A DNA stretch of 6,684 nt, taken from assembly GCA_947460525.1 (NCBI GenBank), contig CANHIV010000055.1, positions 1-6,684 on the forward strand. Direction: 5' to 3'. The translations under genes were made by a program, and so were the position numbers. Origin of the DNA: Flavobacteriales bacterium (lineage in GTDB: Bacteria > Bacteroidota > Bacteroidia > Flavobacteriales_D > Sanyastnellaceae). The notes beneath the pieces were generated by a model, which saw nothing but the letters and a program-made list of their open reading frames with translations, was not told the DNA's origin and did not search any database. Below, piece after piece: positions 6,213 through 6,684 of this stretch (positions are counted from its first letter, which is position 1; the number at the start of each line of letters is the position of its first letter).

Positions 6213-6684
6213 TGTTTCCAACGGTTGAATAATCGCCCAAATTGATATCACCTTTGTAATGACGGATGTGGCAATGCGCGCCAATCATGGCATTTTCGAT
6301 TTCGGATTCTGCGATAACGGTGTGTGCATTGACGATGGCATTTTCAATTTTGCTATTGATAATTTTCACGCCTTTTTCCAATGATACATACGGACCGACG
6401 ATGGCGTTTTTCAGAACAACATCATCAGCAATAAAGCAAGGCGGAATGACTTGTGAATTTTCTCCTATGTTCATTGCCGTTGCGTATTGTGGCTCATAGC
6501 CCAATATTTTTTGATTGGTTTCTACCACGGCGTTTTTGTTTCCGCAGTCCATCCAATCATTGACAGTACCAGGTGTAAATTTTGCACCTTGCTTCATCAT
6601 ATTGCGAAGGGCATCGGGCAATTGGTATTCACCGCCATTGGTGATGTTGTTATCAATCAGGTATTGCAATTCTCTTTTCAGCCA
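6205..6684 (-). CDS. Sugar-phosphate nucleotidyltransferase, C-terminal 159 residues (5' end outside window)
   Basis: The frame is open to the window edge (first codon visible is TGG at 6684), so the gene starts outside. The first half contains GGEYQLPDAL (17-26) and the product/sugar-site stretch NDWMDCGNKNAVVETNQKIL (42-61), typical of RmlA/GlmU-like nucleotidyltransferases that make NDP-sugars from sugar-1-phosphate and NTP. Residues about 79-141 are hexapeptide-like turns (VIPPCF-IADDVVL-KNAIVG-PYVSLE-KGVKII and so on), forming a left-handed beta-helix. Bacteroidota relatives are annotated as glucose-1-phosphate thymidylyltransferase-like; the substrate cannot be read from this part, and the Rossmann domain with the nucleotide-binding motif is not in the window. 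An internal TTG at 6669 is not a credible start. It is the most upstream visible gene of the envelope operon. Confidence 0.88.
   Translation of the reverse strand, partial: WLKRELQYLIDNNITNGGEYQLPDALRNMMKQGAKFTPGTVNDWMDCGNKNAVVETNQKILGYEPQYATAMNIGENSQVIPPCFIADDVVLKNAIVGPYVSLEKGVKIINSKIENAIVNAHTVIAESEIENAMIGAHCHIRHYKGDINLGDYSTVGNIE

Noticed and set aside
6213..6284. ATG at 6284 as the TPR gene start
   Set aside because: It lies 80 bases inside the nucleotidyltransferase gene, encodes residues that are only that gene's other frame, and buries the signal peptide.

Overview
The window looks like a compact chromosomal segment of a member of the Bacteroidota. The evidence is the set of lineage-typical families: DUF4286, DUF5522, a DUF4292 lipoprotein, a four-helix 'LHLHS' membrane protein and an EnvC-like coiled-coil/LytM protein. 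Start codons are preceded by A-rich sequence rather than clear Shine-Dalgarno motifs, and Bacteroidota-style promoter elements (TTTG ... TAnnTTTG) can be seen. I cannot place it below phylum. There is no tRNA, rRNA, CRISPR array, insertion sequence or sign of recent transfer. No stretch over 300 bases lacks a gene; the longest gap is about 60 bp.

Left block (1-811, minus strand): a short operon reads right to left. It holds a four-helix, His-containing membrane protein, then a small exported c-type cytochrome joined to it by a TAATG stop/start junction. Three bases after the cytochrome stop comes the first 20 codons of a gene cut by the window edge, which resembles the N-terminus of the GTPase HflX. 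A promoter with a perfect TATATTTG element lies just upstream of the membrane-protein gene.

Middle block (812-2308): a plus-strand DUF4286 gene faces a very short minus-strand DUF5522 gene (56 codons, Cys-rich), and their 3' ends overlap by 11 bp. Next is a plus-strand PLP-dependent enzyme of the ACC deaminase/D-cysteine desulfhydrase fold, whose 3' end overlaps the following convergent gene by 21 bp.

Right block (2288-6684, minus strand): four genes form one tightly overlapping operon. In transcription order they are a sugar-phosphate nucleotidyltransferase (5' end outside the window), a TPR-repeat probable lipoprotein starting at TTG, a DUF4292 LolA/LolB-like lipoprotein, and an EnvC-like murein hydrolase activator. 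Every junction is an overlap (8, 4 and 4 nt), so translation is probably coupled. The set looks like an envelope-assembly module: an activated-sugar enzyme, two probable outer-membrane or periplasmic lipoproteins, and a catalytically degenerate LytM protein that probably activates a cell-wall amidase. A joint function is an inference from arrangement only.

Most of the window is ordinary conserved Bacteroidota sequence. The points most worth a second look are the tight envelope operon with its degenerate LytM domain, the two genes that share a CATTTTTG-N4-ATG arrangement suggesting leaderless mRNAs, the inverted-repeat arrangement of the divergent promoters, the two tail-to-tail gene overlaps, and the two genes easily missed (DUF5522 and the HflX-like start).
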